Assembly: GCA_033032175.1 (NCBI GenBank)
Contig: CM065310.1
Location: forward strand, 4,154,001 to 4,218,000
Length of the DNA: 64,000 nt
Origin: Saturnia japonica
Taxonomy: Eukaryota > Arthropoda > Insecta > Lepidoptera > Saturniidae
Direction: 5' to 3'
The notes beneath the pieces were generated by a model. It was given only the letters and a program-made list of their open reading frames with translations. It made no database searches and was not told where the DNA came from. Positions 1-9,889 of this stretch are shown here, in pieces; position 1 is the first letter of the stretch, and every line of letters starts with the position of its first letter. Position numbers and translations under genes: made by a program.

Positions 1-202
1 ATTAAATTAATTTATTAAAATCGTTATAATATTCTTAGTGATAAATAAAATTCTTGACGCTTGTTTTATAATTCTCCTTTTTAATCTGCGTACTAGTAAT
101 ATTCTTCTCGAACGTTTAACCTCAACGAAACATAAAAGTTATAAATTAATCGATGGGATACAATCAAATCAAAATATATCATTGTGTAGAATTTAACAAA
201 CG

Positions 203-230
203 TACCTACCTACCTACCTACCTACCTACT
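203..230. repeat. (TACC)n microsatellite
   Basis: Six perfect TACC units followed by a degenerate TACT. A simple tandem repeat of no evident function, in AT-rich sequence. Confidence 0.95.
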
Positions 231-589
231 AGTACTTAATTAAACTAAGGTAAAAACCGCGACATCAACAAAAGTATACAATTGAACAAGATATAATCTA
301 AACTACGAATAAAATATCCGATGATATCCGTGTAGAATTACCTAAAGAGGATAACATAAATTAATTTCTGGATGCCGCCGCCGTCGTAGGTAAAGTGGAA
401 AAGGACAAACTGTTATACTGTAAACAAAACACAGGGTTCTAGGAAAGCCGACGCGACACCGATAGTGGCTTGCGTGTACATTCCCAAGCTTTTTGCGAGT
501 GCGCTCACACGGCACATGTCGCACCGTTGAGCGTCGAGTGTTGTTGGGCAACGGACAAGCGCGCCTGTGAAGCCGGTGAACAATAAACA

Positions 590-637
590 ATGTCAACTGC
601 ACTACACAGCGTCCTTGCATTGTTATTGTTACTTAAG
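590..637 (+). CDS. Candidate first coding exon with a signal peptide
   Basis: An ATG in a favourable context (aacaATG) opens 16 codons reading MSTALHSVLALLLLLK. This is a short polar N-terminus followed by a leucine-rich hydrophobic core, the layout of a secretory signal peptide. The codons end exactly at AAG|GCAAGT, which matches the consensus of the rare GC-AG intron donor class. Without splicing, the frame continues KASLTSERMD and stops within 27 bases. About 240 bases upstream are GC-richer than the surroundings, as a 5' UTR or promoter might be. No downstream exon in matching phase was identified, so the product is unknown. A chance hydrophobic ORF is possible. Confidence 0.25.
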
Positions 638-639
638 GC

Positions 640-1310
640 AAGTTTGACATCTGAACGAATGGATTAGTGATAGTTGAAATTTTGTCCGGCTTTCATAGTA
701 AATTATATAAAATGTCTGAACTGCGCCCGTTATCAAACGTACGAGTTGTGATATTATTCATTTCGTCACGAAAAGTTTAGATTTAAATATAATTCTAGAA
801 TGCATTTCATTTGTCGTTGTGAATTTTACTAACATTTTGATAGTAAAATTATGATTATTATAAATGCAATTTTAAAAATACATAACACAATAATTATGAG
901 ACAGAGAGATTAAGAGAGAGAAAGAGGAGAGATGATTCGTATAGGTTTAGTATGATTATGATATACGTAAGCAAAAACTTTGTACCCCTTTTTAAGCGAA
1001 TTGCGTGCACGGAAGACAGATTTAGAATGTTAGATTTTATATGGAGAAGGTAGGCAGAAAGCTAAAATTTATCTATAATATCTGTTACTAATATATTAAA
1101 TAAAATAAATTAATACTGCGAATCCTAACCTTACCAGTGCCAATGAAATTAGATCCCCCAAAATATTGACATTGTCACTCAATAAAAAGTGACAGCAAGT
1201 AATATAATATTCATTGTTTAGGTTCATACTGCAAATGTCAAACAGAAAATAGTCTATGATCAAAAAGTCGCTGGTCGAATTCCGACCATTGGGCGACCGT
1301 TAGTTTGTAT
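640..1310. other. No gene seen
   Basis: AT-rich sequence with a short purine run near 900-935. No coding frame, RNA gene or recognised repeat seen. Confidence 0.6.
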
Positions 1311-1317
1311 TATTATA

Positions 1318-1745
1318 CACTAGCTGGTACCCGCGACTTCGTCTGCGTATTATTGAATATACACAGATTGATCTCGGAACACGATAGACAAAAAAATCAT
1401 AGATGGGTTTGTCATTGTGTTTATGATATTGTAATTACATGCCAATATGAATCCAATACATTAAACGTCGCAACAAATATTAAAATCACCCTTATTGATG
1501 CGACCCTTGCGAGAAAGATTTTTGAAAAACGTGAAACCCCTTTTTATTTCTTACCAAAAGCATAAATATGAATTTTCTCCTGCTTATTTTGAGACAATAT
1601 GGGTTCTTCATAAGAACTTTCATCCTCTATTTCATTCCGTCATTTCTTTCATCAAGTTTACATAAAGTAGTCTATGTCCTTCTTTCTCCATAGTCCAATT
1701 TGTCTCTTTACCTACATTCATTACAATTGGTATGAAGTTTGTCAA
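1318..1745 (+). mobile_element. Non-autonomous RTE-like retroelement fragment (CCGCGACTTCG family)
   Basis: It opens with ctagctggtacccgcgactt, a head sequence seen again near 17.2 kb. The body shares runs such as aacgtgaaac and tttcttaccaaa with 17480-17600, in the same order, so both are copies of one dispersed family. The usual 3' end (tcgcatttataatattag) is not preserved here. Comparison of the copies shows the relationship directly. Assignment to an RTE-like source is from general knowledge of lepidopteran repeats. Confidence 0.55.
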
Positions 1746-1903
1746 AAAGTCAGAAGGTTGCGTGTTCATATCAAGTCGGGGTCACCACATGTGCGATTAC
1801 ACAATGAATGAATTCACTCTTAGCAAAACTTTATAATCCAGATAATTCACAATAGGTAGGTATATCAATATCAATAAATCAACAAACCAGTTGGCGTGCC
1901 ATA

Positions 1904-1969
1904 TGTAGGTTTAGATTTAGATTTTGGTTTGGGTTTAGTTTTAGGCTTACCTTTGGGTTTAGGTTTATA
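1904..1969 (+). repeat. Degenerate hexamer array, TTTAGG-like
   Basis: About eleven consecutive 6-base units (tgtagg, tttaga, tttaga, ttttgg, tttggg, tttagt, tttagg, cttacc, tttggg, tttagg, tttata) keep strict period 6. The units resemble but do not equal the insect telomere unit TTAGG. The array directly precedes the reverse transcriptase remnant, and a second array of the same kind in the same orientation follows that remnant at 3217. Confidence 0.8.
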
Positions 1970-3216
1970 CAATGAGCACACAAAACCCCCACAATATAAT
2001 GTGGGACAGTTCCAAGGCTGTTGTTTGCCACCAATATCATTTAATATAGTTATAAATATTTTAATAGATAAGTTAATAAGCCATGAAAAAAATGGGGCTA
2101 TCGATTTAAAATTGGTAATAAATTCACAGAGTTAATCTTAGCCTGACCTTGCAATTCTGACACGTAATCCAAAACAATGTCAGGCAATTTTGAATGAAGT
2201 GGATGAGTTCTGTACATGGACTGATGGAATGAGGGCAAAACCAAGAAAATGCCATTGTCTGTGTCTGGGTAGACGGAACACTAAATTTACCTTATACGAT
2301 CCAGGACTCTCATTAGGTGGGCAATGTGTTACCAAAGTTGTTGAAGCGGTGCCTTTCAAATTTCATGGAAGAAAGATAGATTACAAGGGACGTACACCAC
2401 CCTTGGACGCAGTTCTCGATCTTTTCTTTAGTGGCCTCAATAAGGTAGACCTTCAACCAATTAGCAATATTTAAAAAGTTTGGATATACGACAACTATCT
2501 TACATCTCGTCTGACTTGGCCTTTCCTGGTATATAACTTTGGTAAAACTCTCCTGGCAAAGATAGATGCAAAGGTCTTAAAGATGTTGAGGTTATGGCTT
2601 GGACTGGCACATTCTGCTGACCCCTCATCTTTATTTAGGAATCATAATAGTTTTGGGATGAAATTAAAGAGGCCATCAGAACTCTATAAACACCTTAGAG
2701 TCACCAAAATGTATGTCTTGGTGAAATCCCAAGATGAAATAATTACATCTCTCCCAAAAGGCAAATGTGCCACAGAACTAGAGTCAAGACTTCAATTCCA
2801 TAAACAATTTATGGCAGGTGCACAGTTTGATAGACTGGGGTTGGGTTTGAGACAGAAAAAGGATGACCGAGACACAATAAAATCCTTTCTACAACAAAAT
2901 GAAAATGACACCTATAGAGTGCACACAATGAATTTATAAATCCAAAACGAGTGGTTAGCCATAGGTGAGTCCTGCATCCCAGTACCACTAAAGTGGCGCG
3001 CCTTGTTATATGACTGGTCTCCTGTCCTACTAAAATTTTACCTTAATGCCTTCCAAATGACCCTCCCAGACTAGAATAACTTAGTAAGATGGGGGAAAGC
3101 CTCTGAAAAATCTTGCTATACTTGTGGCGAGGCAATAGGTACAGCCAGGCACTTATTAGTTGGATGCAAGGTGCTTCTTGATAGGGGTCACTACTCACGT
3201 CGCCATGATAGAGTAC
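1970..3216 (+). pseudogene. R2-superclade (RLE-type) LINE pol remnant
   Basis: A decayed reverse transcriptase with C-terminal zinc knuckle, spread over frames. 2014-2110 encodes GQFQGCCLPPISFNIVIN, matching the FQGDxLSPILFN block with the Asp replaced by Cys. The catalytic [FY]ADD box is cut away: only DLAILTRNPKQC (from 2147) survives before a segment running to 2474 that contains FCTWTDGMRAKPRKC. The thumb region continues through 2476-2939 (KVWIYDNYLTSRLTWPFLVY, then MLRLWLGLAHSADPSSLF). At 3088-3216 comes WGK..C-x2-C-x8-H-x4-C followed by RRHDRVL, the knuckle and trailing motif seen ahead of the restriction-like endonuclease in R2-type elements. The endonuclease proper is missing. It is 5'-truncated and cannot be functional. 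Clade within the R2 group is not assignable by eye. Confidence 0.75.
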
Positions 3217-3257
3217 TTCAGGTTTCAGGTTTAGGATTAGGCTTAGGTTTAGGTAGG
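3217..3257 (+). repeat. Second degenerate TTTAGG-like hexamer array
   Basis: Units ttcagg, tttcagg, tttagg, attagg, cttagg, tttagg, tagg follow each other with near period 6, starting where the LINE coding similarity stops. Same strand sense as the array at 1904-1969. Confidence 0.75.
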
Positions 3258-3695
3258 ATAACACTGGTTAAATTATGACATTTACCGGGAGTACCTTATG
3301 TGTTATTCCACGACAGACTATCTGTCTGCTAAATTTTATTCATATCCGTTGGGCCGTTTTCGCATGATTGACTAACAAACATACAAATTTTCCATTATAT
3401 TTGTTGGATAACTCTGGTTAAATATAACATTTGCCGGGATAGAAAGTACCCTATGTGTTAATCCAGGTCGTAGACTATCTGTCTGCTAAATTTCATCCAA
3501 ATCCGTATAGCCGTTTTTGCGTGATTGAGTAACAAACATACAACTTTTACCGGGATAAAAAGTACCCTATATGTTATTCCAGGTCATAGACTATCTGTGT
3601 GCTAAATTTCATTCAAATCTGTTCAGCCGTTTTTGCGTGATTGAGTAACAAACATCCAAACATACACACTTTCACATTTATTATATTAGTTATAT
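3257..3695 (+). repeat. Three tandem copies of a retroelement 3' tail
   Basis: Three consecutive units of about 135-150 bp start near 3257, 3408 and 3545. Each carries a accgggA..GTACCyTATgTGTTA block, then agactatctg, tgctaaattt, a gccgtttt core and TGATTGAgTAACAAACAT. The last ends ttcacatttattatattag, the common terminus of RTE-like lepidopteran repeats. Units 2 and 3 are closer to each other than to unit 1. Tandem duplication of a LINE/SINE tail or repeated insertion at one site would both produce this. Confidence 0.85.
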
Positions 3696-4047
3696 AAATT
3701 AAGTTCTTGAAGCAAACTTTGATTCTCCGAAATTCTATTTCTACGGTAAAACAGTACAAACGAAAGAAAGGCTCGCATGCAGCCCGTTTGGAATTCCTTT
3801 TAAGCGGTGCACTTAGAGGTTTCCTGCACGTAACACGAAAGCTATAAACCCCAAAATGTAGCTGTTTTAAGAATCTTATGTGGAAACGTGACTCAAAGAG
3901 AATTCGCATCGGTAGACAGATTTTTAAAGTGCATACATGATGCAATCCTCCGTCGACGCTTAATTTTTGGAAAATAGTTACAGCATCTCTAACGGCGACA
4001 TTTATGCTTAAAACTAAACAAGAAACTAACTCTATACAACAAAAAAG

Positions 4048-4280
4048 AAAACCAACTTCAATCATTTTGAAGAATTGCCTATAATTATATCTTCGAAGTC
4101 GAAGGTCCAATGCCAATGACATTAAAATGGGGCGGGCCACCCTTGAGGTACCCTTTCCGAAGAAAAAAGAATCACTCAAATCGGTTTATAAGCAAAGAAG
4201 TTATGGCTAAGCATCCATAAAAAAATTATATAAAGATTCCGAATTGAGAACATCTTGCTTTTTTGAAATCAGTTAAAAAA
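4048..4280 (+). mobile_element. MITE, AAAACCGACTTC family, copy 1
   Basis: It starts aaaaccaacttcaatc and ends ttttgaaatcagttaaaaaa, imperfect inverted termini of about 14 bp. Internal blocks (gaaggtccaatgccaatga, aatcggttt, catccataaa) recur in the copies at 53815 (reverse strand), 60800 and 62680. No coding capacity. Such short TIR elements are moved by a transposase supplied elsewhere. Confidence 0.75.
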
Positions 4281-4304
4281 TAAACATTATAATATCTGAC
4301 ACAG

Positions 4305-4450
4305 TCCTCGTGGCGCAGTAGTAAAAAATAGTATTGATGAGCCGAAACCCGCGACGGGTTCGATTCCCGCACATGACTGACTTTTGTATAATGATCAGAA
4401 TTGGCAGTTGTATGTCTGCCTATTAAATATATACTAATACATATTATAGA
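4305..4450 (+). mobile_element. tRNA-derived SINE fragment
   Basis: The head contains a polymerase III A-box-like tggcgcagtagt and a B-box gggttcgattccc about 35 bases later. A non-tRNA body with attggcagttgtatgtctgc follows, ending in an AT-rich tail. The spacing and B-box are good, but the stem sequences do not close into a clean tRNA, so this is a SINE head, not a tRNA gene. Confidence 0.65.
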
Positions 4451-4539
4451 ACTCAAGAGATTGTTTATTTGTTTGAACATGGTAATATCTGGAACTATTG
4501 TCAAATTTAAAGAATTTTCTTTTGCAGTTAATAGACTAT

Positions 4540-4745
4540 TTATTTAGGAAGGTTATGGACTATATTACCTCACACTACGAAAGTAAAGAGCGGAATAGTA
4601 ACCATTAAAGTCAAGCACTTTGGCAACCGCCAGTCAAATACGTGAACAAAGATTCGCTGCACGGGTGCGTTAGTGGCGGCGCGGTGTTGGTTGAATTAAC
4701 AAGGGCGAAATCGTGGAACACAGCTAGTACCTTTAAATGTATGGT
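4540..4745 (+). mobile_element. Dispersed repeat family D, copy 1
   Basis: Shares aggaaggttatggactatat, cacrctacga, gagcggaatagtaacca and cacgggtgcgttagtggcg with 20750-20955; the second half recurs at 43800 and 48395. Non-coding; class unknown. The order of blocks is the same in all copies. Confidence 0.6.
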
Positions 4746-4749
4746 ATAT

Positions 4750-5460
4750 CAGCTATTTAGACATCATAAGATGAGCTATGCTAAGTATGGAATTAAATTG
4801 TTGTGTGCGAAGAAGAAAAAGGTAATAATCGTAATTTTAAAAATGCATGACGGGGGCTGCCATGCCCTTTTAAACAAAATAAAGACTAAAAACCTAAGAC
4901 TTGTAAATGTGTTCATATGTATTTATATTAAATTATATAAAACGAACATCGAATTGTCTTCTCAAATAAAATCTCCATCACATAAAGTTTGATGACGCAA
5001 TCTCGATTACTATCAGATCCTTCCCATCGATTTGACATTGACGGTCACAATTAGGTATATACCAAGGTCTGACAATTTTTGTGAGCCGACACAGGCCGGT
5101 GTTATTATACGATATTTATACTGATTAACGTATTAACATAATAAGATATCGGAACGGTCGCCGAGAGACCGATCGACGACAGAGTTAACGATGAGATCAT
5201 ATTTTGTTAAAATTGTTATAAGCGGACGGTTCCGACGCAATATCAGTTCCAAATCAAAGAAAAACGCGGGTCAAAGTGACTTTGAGTTGACATTGAAGAG
5301 CCACGTAACTCGAACGTTGTAGGCTTGAAATTAATATGTACAAGCCAGCAGATCAATAAATCATAGAATCACAAGTGTCTATACATATTTTACACGTACT
5401 GTTGTTCTACTTGCCAGCAATTCTTATTGTCTTATCAAATCGAATAACATTTTTTTTATT
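4750..5460. other. No gene seen
   Basis: AT-rich with a GC-richer patch near 5150-5180. No recognisable coding frame or repeat. Confidence 0.5.
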
Positions 5461-5465
5461 TTTAG

Positions 5466-5640
5466 AACGAAGGCCAATCGACGTCAAAACCTCTATCATC
5501 TGTTTGGAGAATTTCAAGATGGTAGGGTTAGGCCCTTCACACATGACGCTACGTATGTATCCGATACTGGACCACCCGAGTATCGTACCGACTATTGCAA
5601 TGCATTTGTATAGAGCTCCGCACACGTGCAAGAGTTGACA
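5466..5640. other. Exon-like GC island, strand undecided
   Basis: A block near 48% GC in AT-rich surroundings. Plus strand: an excellent acceptor tttttttatttttag ends at 5465, and 47 codons run from 5467 (TKANRRQNLYHLFGEFQDG at the start, YRTDYCNAF at the end) to a possible donor GTATAG at 5608. Minus strand: the codon-aligned frame is open from 5664 to 5407. It encodes LLHVCGALYKCIAIVGTI followed by GWSSIGYIRSV, which could be a membrane segment, and a lysine-rich end with a stop. Both frames look codon-like, as expected when one is the mirror of the other. I recognise neither product. Either may be a host exon; decay products of a mobile element are also possible. Confidence 0.3.
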
Positions 5641-7200
5641 ACATGGGATTTGAAATAATGTCAAAGCAATTAATAATCATTAAATCCGTTCAAGTTCTGA
5701 TGATCCGTACAAACATGCCTGTTTGTATATACTTATATATATTATACATTTTAAAAAACGCTAAAAATTTAACATCAGTTTGTTGTAATTCTTTGGCCGC
5801 ATAACAAATAGCCTGCTGATTACATTTTTTTTTCTATATAAGGATGAACCCAATATCTACTCCTACCGCGATTTCCCTTTGTTTCGTACTCTGGTACTTC
5901 AGTCAGACATAGAGACACACTTTAAGTAGGGACACTACTATACTAATGGCGAGGCATCTATAAGGATTTTAGTAGCACTGTTTGCGGAATAATCGTCAAA
6001 AGTCGGTGATAGAAGTATCGATGACTTCTGTAGCGTCATGTGCGAAGGGCCTTATACAGCCTGACTAGATCACAACAACTAAGCATATGACGAAAACATA
6101 AGTATGCATATTCAGGTCCAATTTAGGAAGGCTGACTTGACAGAAGCGACTGGCAATGTAATTGTTGATTTCGCAATGATCGCGCCACTATTTTTGAATT
6201 ATGCTGTGCTTACCATCAGACAAAATTCCGACATTTAGCGGTGCTTCTGAAAAAAAAACCCCATCAAAAACTTGTTTAGGTTTACCGACATTTTTTAAAA
6301 CTACTTTTTTTATATACAATTTAATATAAATTATTAATTACAGTAAATAGTTACACTGCATGCTAAGAGAGTAATTACTTCTACACACCGCCAACACTCA
6401 CATAAACCATTTATGTGTCATAAGCTTTTAAGAGTATAACATGGTTCACATGGTCCTTGAACTTCTTAACTTGCAAATTAGTAATATACTTTTGGGATTA
6501 ATATAAATATATTGTGCATTCTAACAATATTAATAGGTACCAGAGAACTTTTGTTTTACTAAATTTGAGTGATGGGATTACTTAGTAGTTTCAGTTTGTT
6601 TCTAGTATCACAATATTGAAGGTCGTTTACAAGTTCTAATTTAATATAAGTTTTTGCGAACATAAAATACGTTTAGACAATTACATCAGTAATAGTCAAG
6701 AAACATACAATTACATTCAGACAAATAAATGAGAAATAGCCTAAAATATTGCGGTGATACTTTAATCTCGTCATCTTTCTGGACCAGTTTGTGTGTATAC
6801 ATAAACCAATTCGCTATGGTATTTGTGTAAAGACTTTCTTACTGCTGTTAACTCAGAACGTAATAGGTGGCGCTGTAGTCGAGTTATAGGCCACTAAAAG
6901 ACCCGAACACCATCTACGGGGCTAGCTAGTTATATATAATATGTATGTATACCATACCATTGTCTGAAAACGGCCATCAGAATACAGGTACATACCTGAA
7001 AAATAAAGAAATAGAAATTAAAACCTGATCAATAATTGTTATTGAATATTAAATCAACAAGTGAAGATAAGTTAACAGTCATTATTCAACGTTATTAATG
7101 GTTAGCATAAACATTTTTAATATATTTAACTCTTTATTTTAGTAGATAGTATGTATAATAATTAACAGTTAAAAACAACCGCGACATTTACCTGGACGTA
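5641..7200. other. Unassigned sequence
   Basis: Mostly AT-rich. 5930-6240 is somewhat GC-richer (gcgaggcatctataaggatt, ggccttatacagcctgac) but no frame holds. No RNA gene seen. Confidence 0.4.
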
Positions 7201-7202
7201 AA

Positions 7203-7468
7203 CATACATACATACCATCACGCTTGTATTCCCCGAAGGATTAGGCAGAGGTGTACATTTGTACACCCACAGTTCGCCGAGTATGTTTTTAGGTCCCATG
7301 TAATAGGGGGCGAGAGCCTATTGCCATTAATCGGGCACGAAACCAAACTCCGAGTTGCTACTGAGATTATCATAGGAAAAACCCAATAGCACTTTGCTCG
7401 ACTTGGGATTCGAACCCAGCGCCTCGCTCATAGCAGTCGCGCTTGCGACTACTAGGCTAACGAGGCAG
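7203..7468 (-). mobile_element. tRNA-derived SINE, full-length-like copy
   Basis: On the reverse strand it begins ctgcctcgttagcctagtag, with A-box tagcctagtag and B-box gggttcgaatccc. It continues through cagtagca.ctcgg.gtttgg and ttaatggcaataggctc to tgtacacctctgcctaatcc, and ends in a gatggtatgtatg tail. It is collinear with the copies at 58964-59219 and 37890-38285. SINEs are copied by a LINE's enzyme and encode no protein. The 3' tail grades into (ATGT)n. Confidence 0.9.
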
Positions 7469-7494
7469 TAAAGAAACTAACTAGGCTAGGCTAG

Positions 7495-7970
7495 GTAGGC
7501 TGGACGTAAAGAATATGATAAATGCAGGGTGGATAAAATGGTGACAAGCCTTTGTCATCACATATGATCCACAAATGCTCCTGCAACTGAACTGTATAAA
7601 ACCATTATGAGACCTGTCCTGATCGTGATGTATGGGAGCTAAATGCTGGGTAACGAAAGAGACGATTAAAAGAAGATTACATGTGGTAGAAATGGGAATG
7701 TTAAGATGGGTGTGTGCTGTAACTAGAATGGATGTTTTAAGAATTAGAGGATGTATGAAAATAACACCAGTGACAGAGAAGTTAAAAGGGCAAGACAAGG
7801 GATAAAAGTCATACAACTAGAAGTTAAATATGAAGGTGGAGAGTGGAGGAAGACCGAAGAAGGCATAGATGGATTGTGTGAGGAATGATGTGCACAAAAA
7901 GTGTAAATACTGGGATGACAGCTGATAGTAGAGTTTGGAAGAGGAAACATGTGCCGACCCTACTTAGGTA
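7495..7970 (+). pseudogene. LINE pol C-terminal remnant
   Basis: Disconnected frames line up with the end of an endonuclease/reverse-transcriptase polyprotein: RPVLIVMYGS near 7610, VEMGMLRWVCAVTRMD at 7687-7734, ITPVTEKLKG at 7760-7790, GGRPKKA then MDCVRNDVHKK at 7843-7900, and TADSRVWKRKH at 7918-7950. At least three frameshifts and several stops separate them. This is the post-fingers C-terminal region, with the GRP-x2-x-W-MDCV block typical of insect RTE/CR1-like LINEs. It differs from the RTE family at 15.6, 22.05 and 55.6 kb. A short ggcta repeat (7485-7500) lies between it and the SINE. Confidence 0.7.
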
Positions 7971-7974
7971 GAAT

Positions 7975-9710
7975 ATGGGTAGGAAAAAGAGAAAAATACA
8001 TTTACGAAACGATTTTTTTTATATATGTATACAAGCACGCAAGCCACATATACAATTTACACATTGGTGTTTCTAATCGAATACGCCTATTTATTTATGT
8101 TAAATTTTACAGCATTAACAAACAAGTGTATTTTATTACCACGGTTCGTTTTAAACGTTAAACGTAGTGTTCGATTGGATTTACTTCCTTTAAGCCAAGT
8201 AATAAGGAAAATATGAAACAATAAAATAATTCCTCAATAAAAAACACATCATAGAAGAAATCACATGCATTGGCATGTGGCAATGTAGTACCCAATCGGA
8301 ATATTAATCCAGCATGTGCAACTCTTGGAGGTCGTCAACATTTTTTTCTACTTTAGAAAGTTCACGAAAGTTGCTGTTTACGTATTTAAAAGATGTACAC
8401 GACGTAATTTTTTGATTGAGCGATTGAGAAATCGTAATGTTCGTTGCGAAACCATAACTGAACGGAATGGATTGGATTCTCCAGTGTCTGGTGTTGCGGC
8501 ACGGAATCGCATTTCGCATCGTGAGAGGTTGGATTGGCTCGAATTTGCCGCTCGGCAGATTCAATTATATTTAATCGTCCCGAGATGACAAAACTCCATT
8601 AAATCAATGCTGCGCTCGTATATTTTATCGATATCGATGACATTTCCTATCTGTTGCTATCTTTTATCGGCACGAGAAACGGCAAGATTACAAATTTACA
8701 CTTAATTTCATATCAATTTAGATATGCATTATTAACATGGTAGCTATTGTGTTAACTGTAAATAAGTTTCCATGACTTAGATAACCTTATCGGTTGATTG
8801 TTGCATTGTTTATTAAAATTTGCTGCCGATGCAATGGTAAATTCTGTGTGGTTTTCGGTCACTGTAGCGAAATATCAAGATTATCAAGTGTGGATTAACG
8901 TAACTACCCGTGGTCGGCTTATAAGCAAATGTAAGCCGGTCGTTCACCTGTGCCATTAACATGACCATAAAATGTGTTGCAATCTAATGAAAAACTGCAT
9001 CGGCTAAACGAATTATATATTATATAAAAAGTATAACTATATTTAAAAAAAAATTACATAACAAACATTACAACGTCACCGAACTAAAATTTACTTTGAG
9101 AATACGAATTAAATGTATTAAAAATTACAATAAGTACTGTATGTAATTCATGTTGCTTATTTCATGAAATGATTTATTTAATTATCCTTTTAGTTTATTC
9201 ATCCCGTTAAACACCGACTATGTACCAATATATTAAAAACCTTGCAGTAATTGAAGATTAAATAAAAGTCCTTTATTATAACTATACACAATAACAGTAA
9301 ATAAATTGAATGTTTATCGAAACAGGAACTTTGACTTCTTACGATAACGATAAGTAGTTGCTCATTAATTCCATTCGATGATAACTTTAACAAATTCAAT
9401 TTCAAACGAGAATCAAATTTACAACGCCCCGTTGTATAGTTAATATACTTATAACGACTATTAACCGACCATATCTTTTTGAATTATTAATTTCTATTAT
9501 TTAAAATATATTCAATAAAAGCAATAAAATTCTTAGAGGCAATTAGTAATCAGTTATTTAGTTAAAATAAAGTATTTCTGAGATCATTAAAAAACCGGTA
9601 GAACTTGGCAATCATTAATTTAAGGTGCATTCGAACATTCACAGATCATTGTTAATAAGCGTATTGTGTACTTATTCGTGTTTTATTTTACGTATATCTT
9701 ATTATATTTA
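7975..9710. other. Unassigned sequence
   Basis: AT-rich. A block at 8398-8590 is open on both strands (plus-strand TITERNGLDSPVSGVAARN) but has no convincing splice sites or recognisable product. Nothing else seen. Confidence 0.4.
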
Positions 9711-9714
9711 TTAT

Positions 9715-9885
9715 AGAGACGGTACTGTCTCTACCTAATGGTAAGCCCAGTACAATCCAGAAAAAATTGCTATCAACAAGATACTGGTGACCAATCGCCA
9801 ATCGAAGCTCTCATTCCGGACTGCAAGTTTCTCGACTGCATTACACACTGCCGCCCCCGAAACCCGACAAATTAAAAGATATTAT
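9715..9885 (+). repeat. Dispersed repeat family B, copy
   Basis: ggtactgtctctacctaatg, then gtacaatcc, then gtgaccaatcgccaatcg match the start and middle of family B at 11342 and 63935. The end (cgaaacccgacaaa) matches the reverse-strand copy at 49070-49290. Non-coding, class unknown. Confidence 0.55.
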
Positions 9886-9889
9886 CACG

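Noticed and set aside
342..620. 92-codon reverse-strand frame in the GC-richer leader
   Set aside because: Arginine-rich, motif-free translation. The block is better explained as a leader or promoter of a plus-strand start at 590.
1904..1969. Telomere or subtelomere signal
   Set aside because: Units are degenerate hexamers rather than TTAGG pentamers, only about 65 bases long, with no TRAS/SART-type element.
3613..4179. 188-codon reverse-strand open frame, the longest of its kind in the left part
   Set aside because: It runs through the reverse side of a retroelement tail (3613-3690) and of a MITE (4048-4179). Composition is not protein-like and no motif is seen.
4226..4504. 92-codon reverse-strand frame
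   Set aside because: It lies on the reverse of a SINE head and MITE end; no coding signal.
7386..7468. Reverse-strand tRNA gene
   Set aside because: A- and B-boxes are those of a SINE head: the acceptor stem does not close and the SINE body follows directly, as in two other copies.
7481..7950. Two overlapping reverse-strand frames of 111 and 68 codons
   Set aside because: They mirror the plus-strand LINE remnant, whose blocks (VEMGMLRW, MDCVRND) are recognisable.
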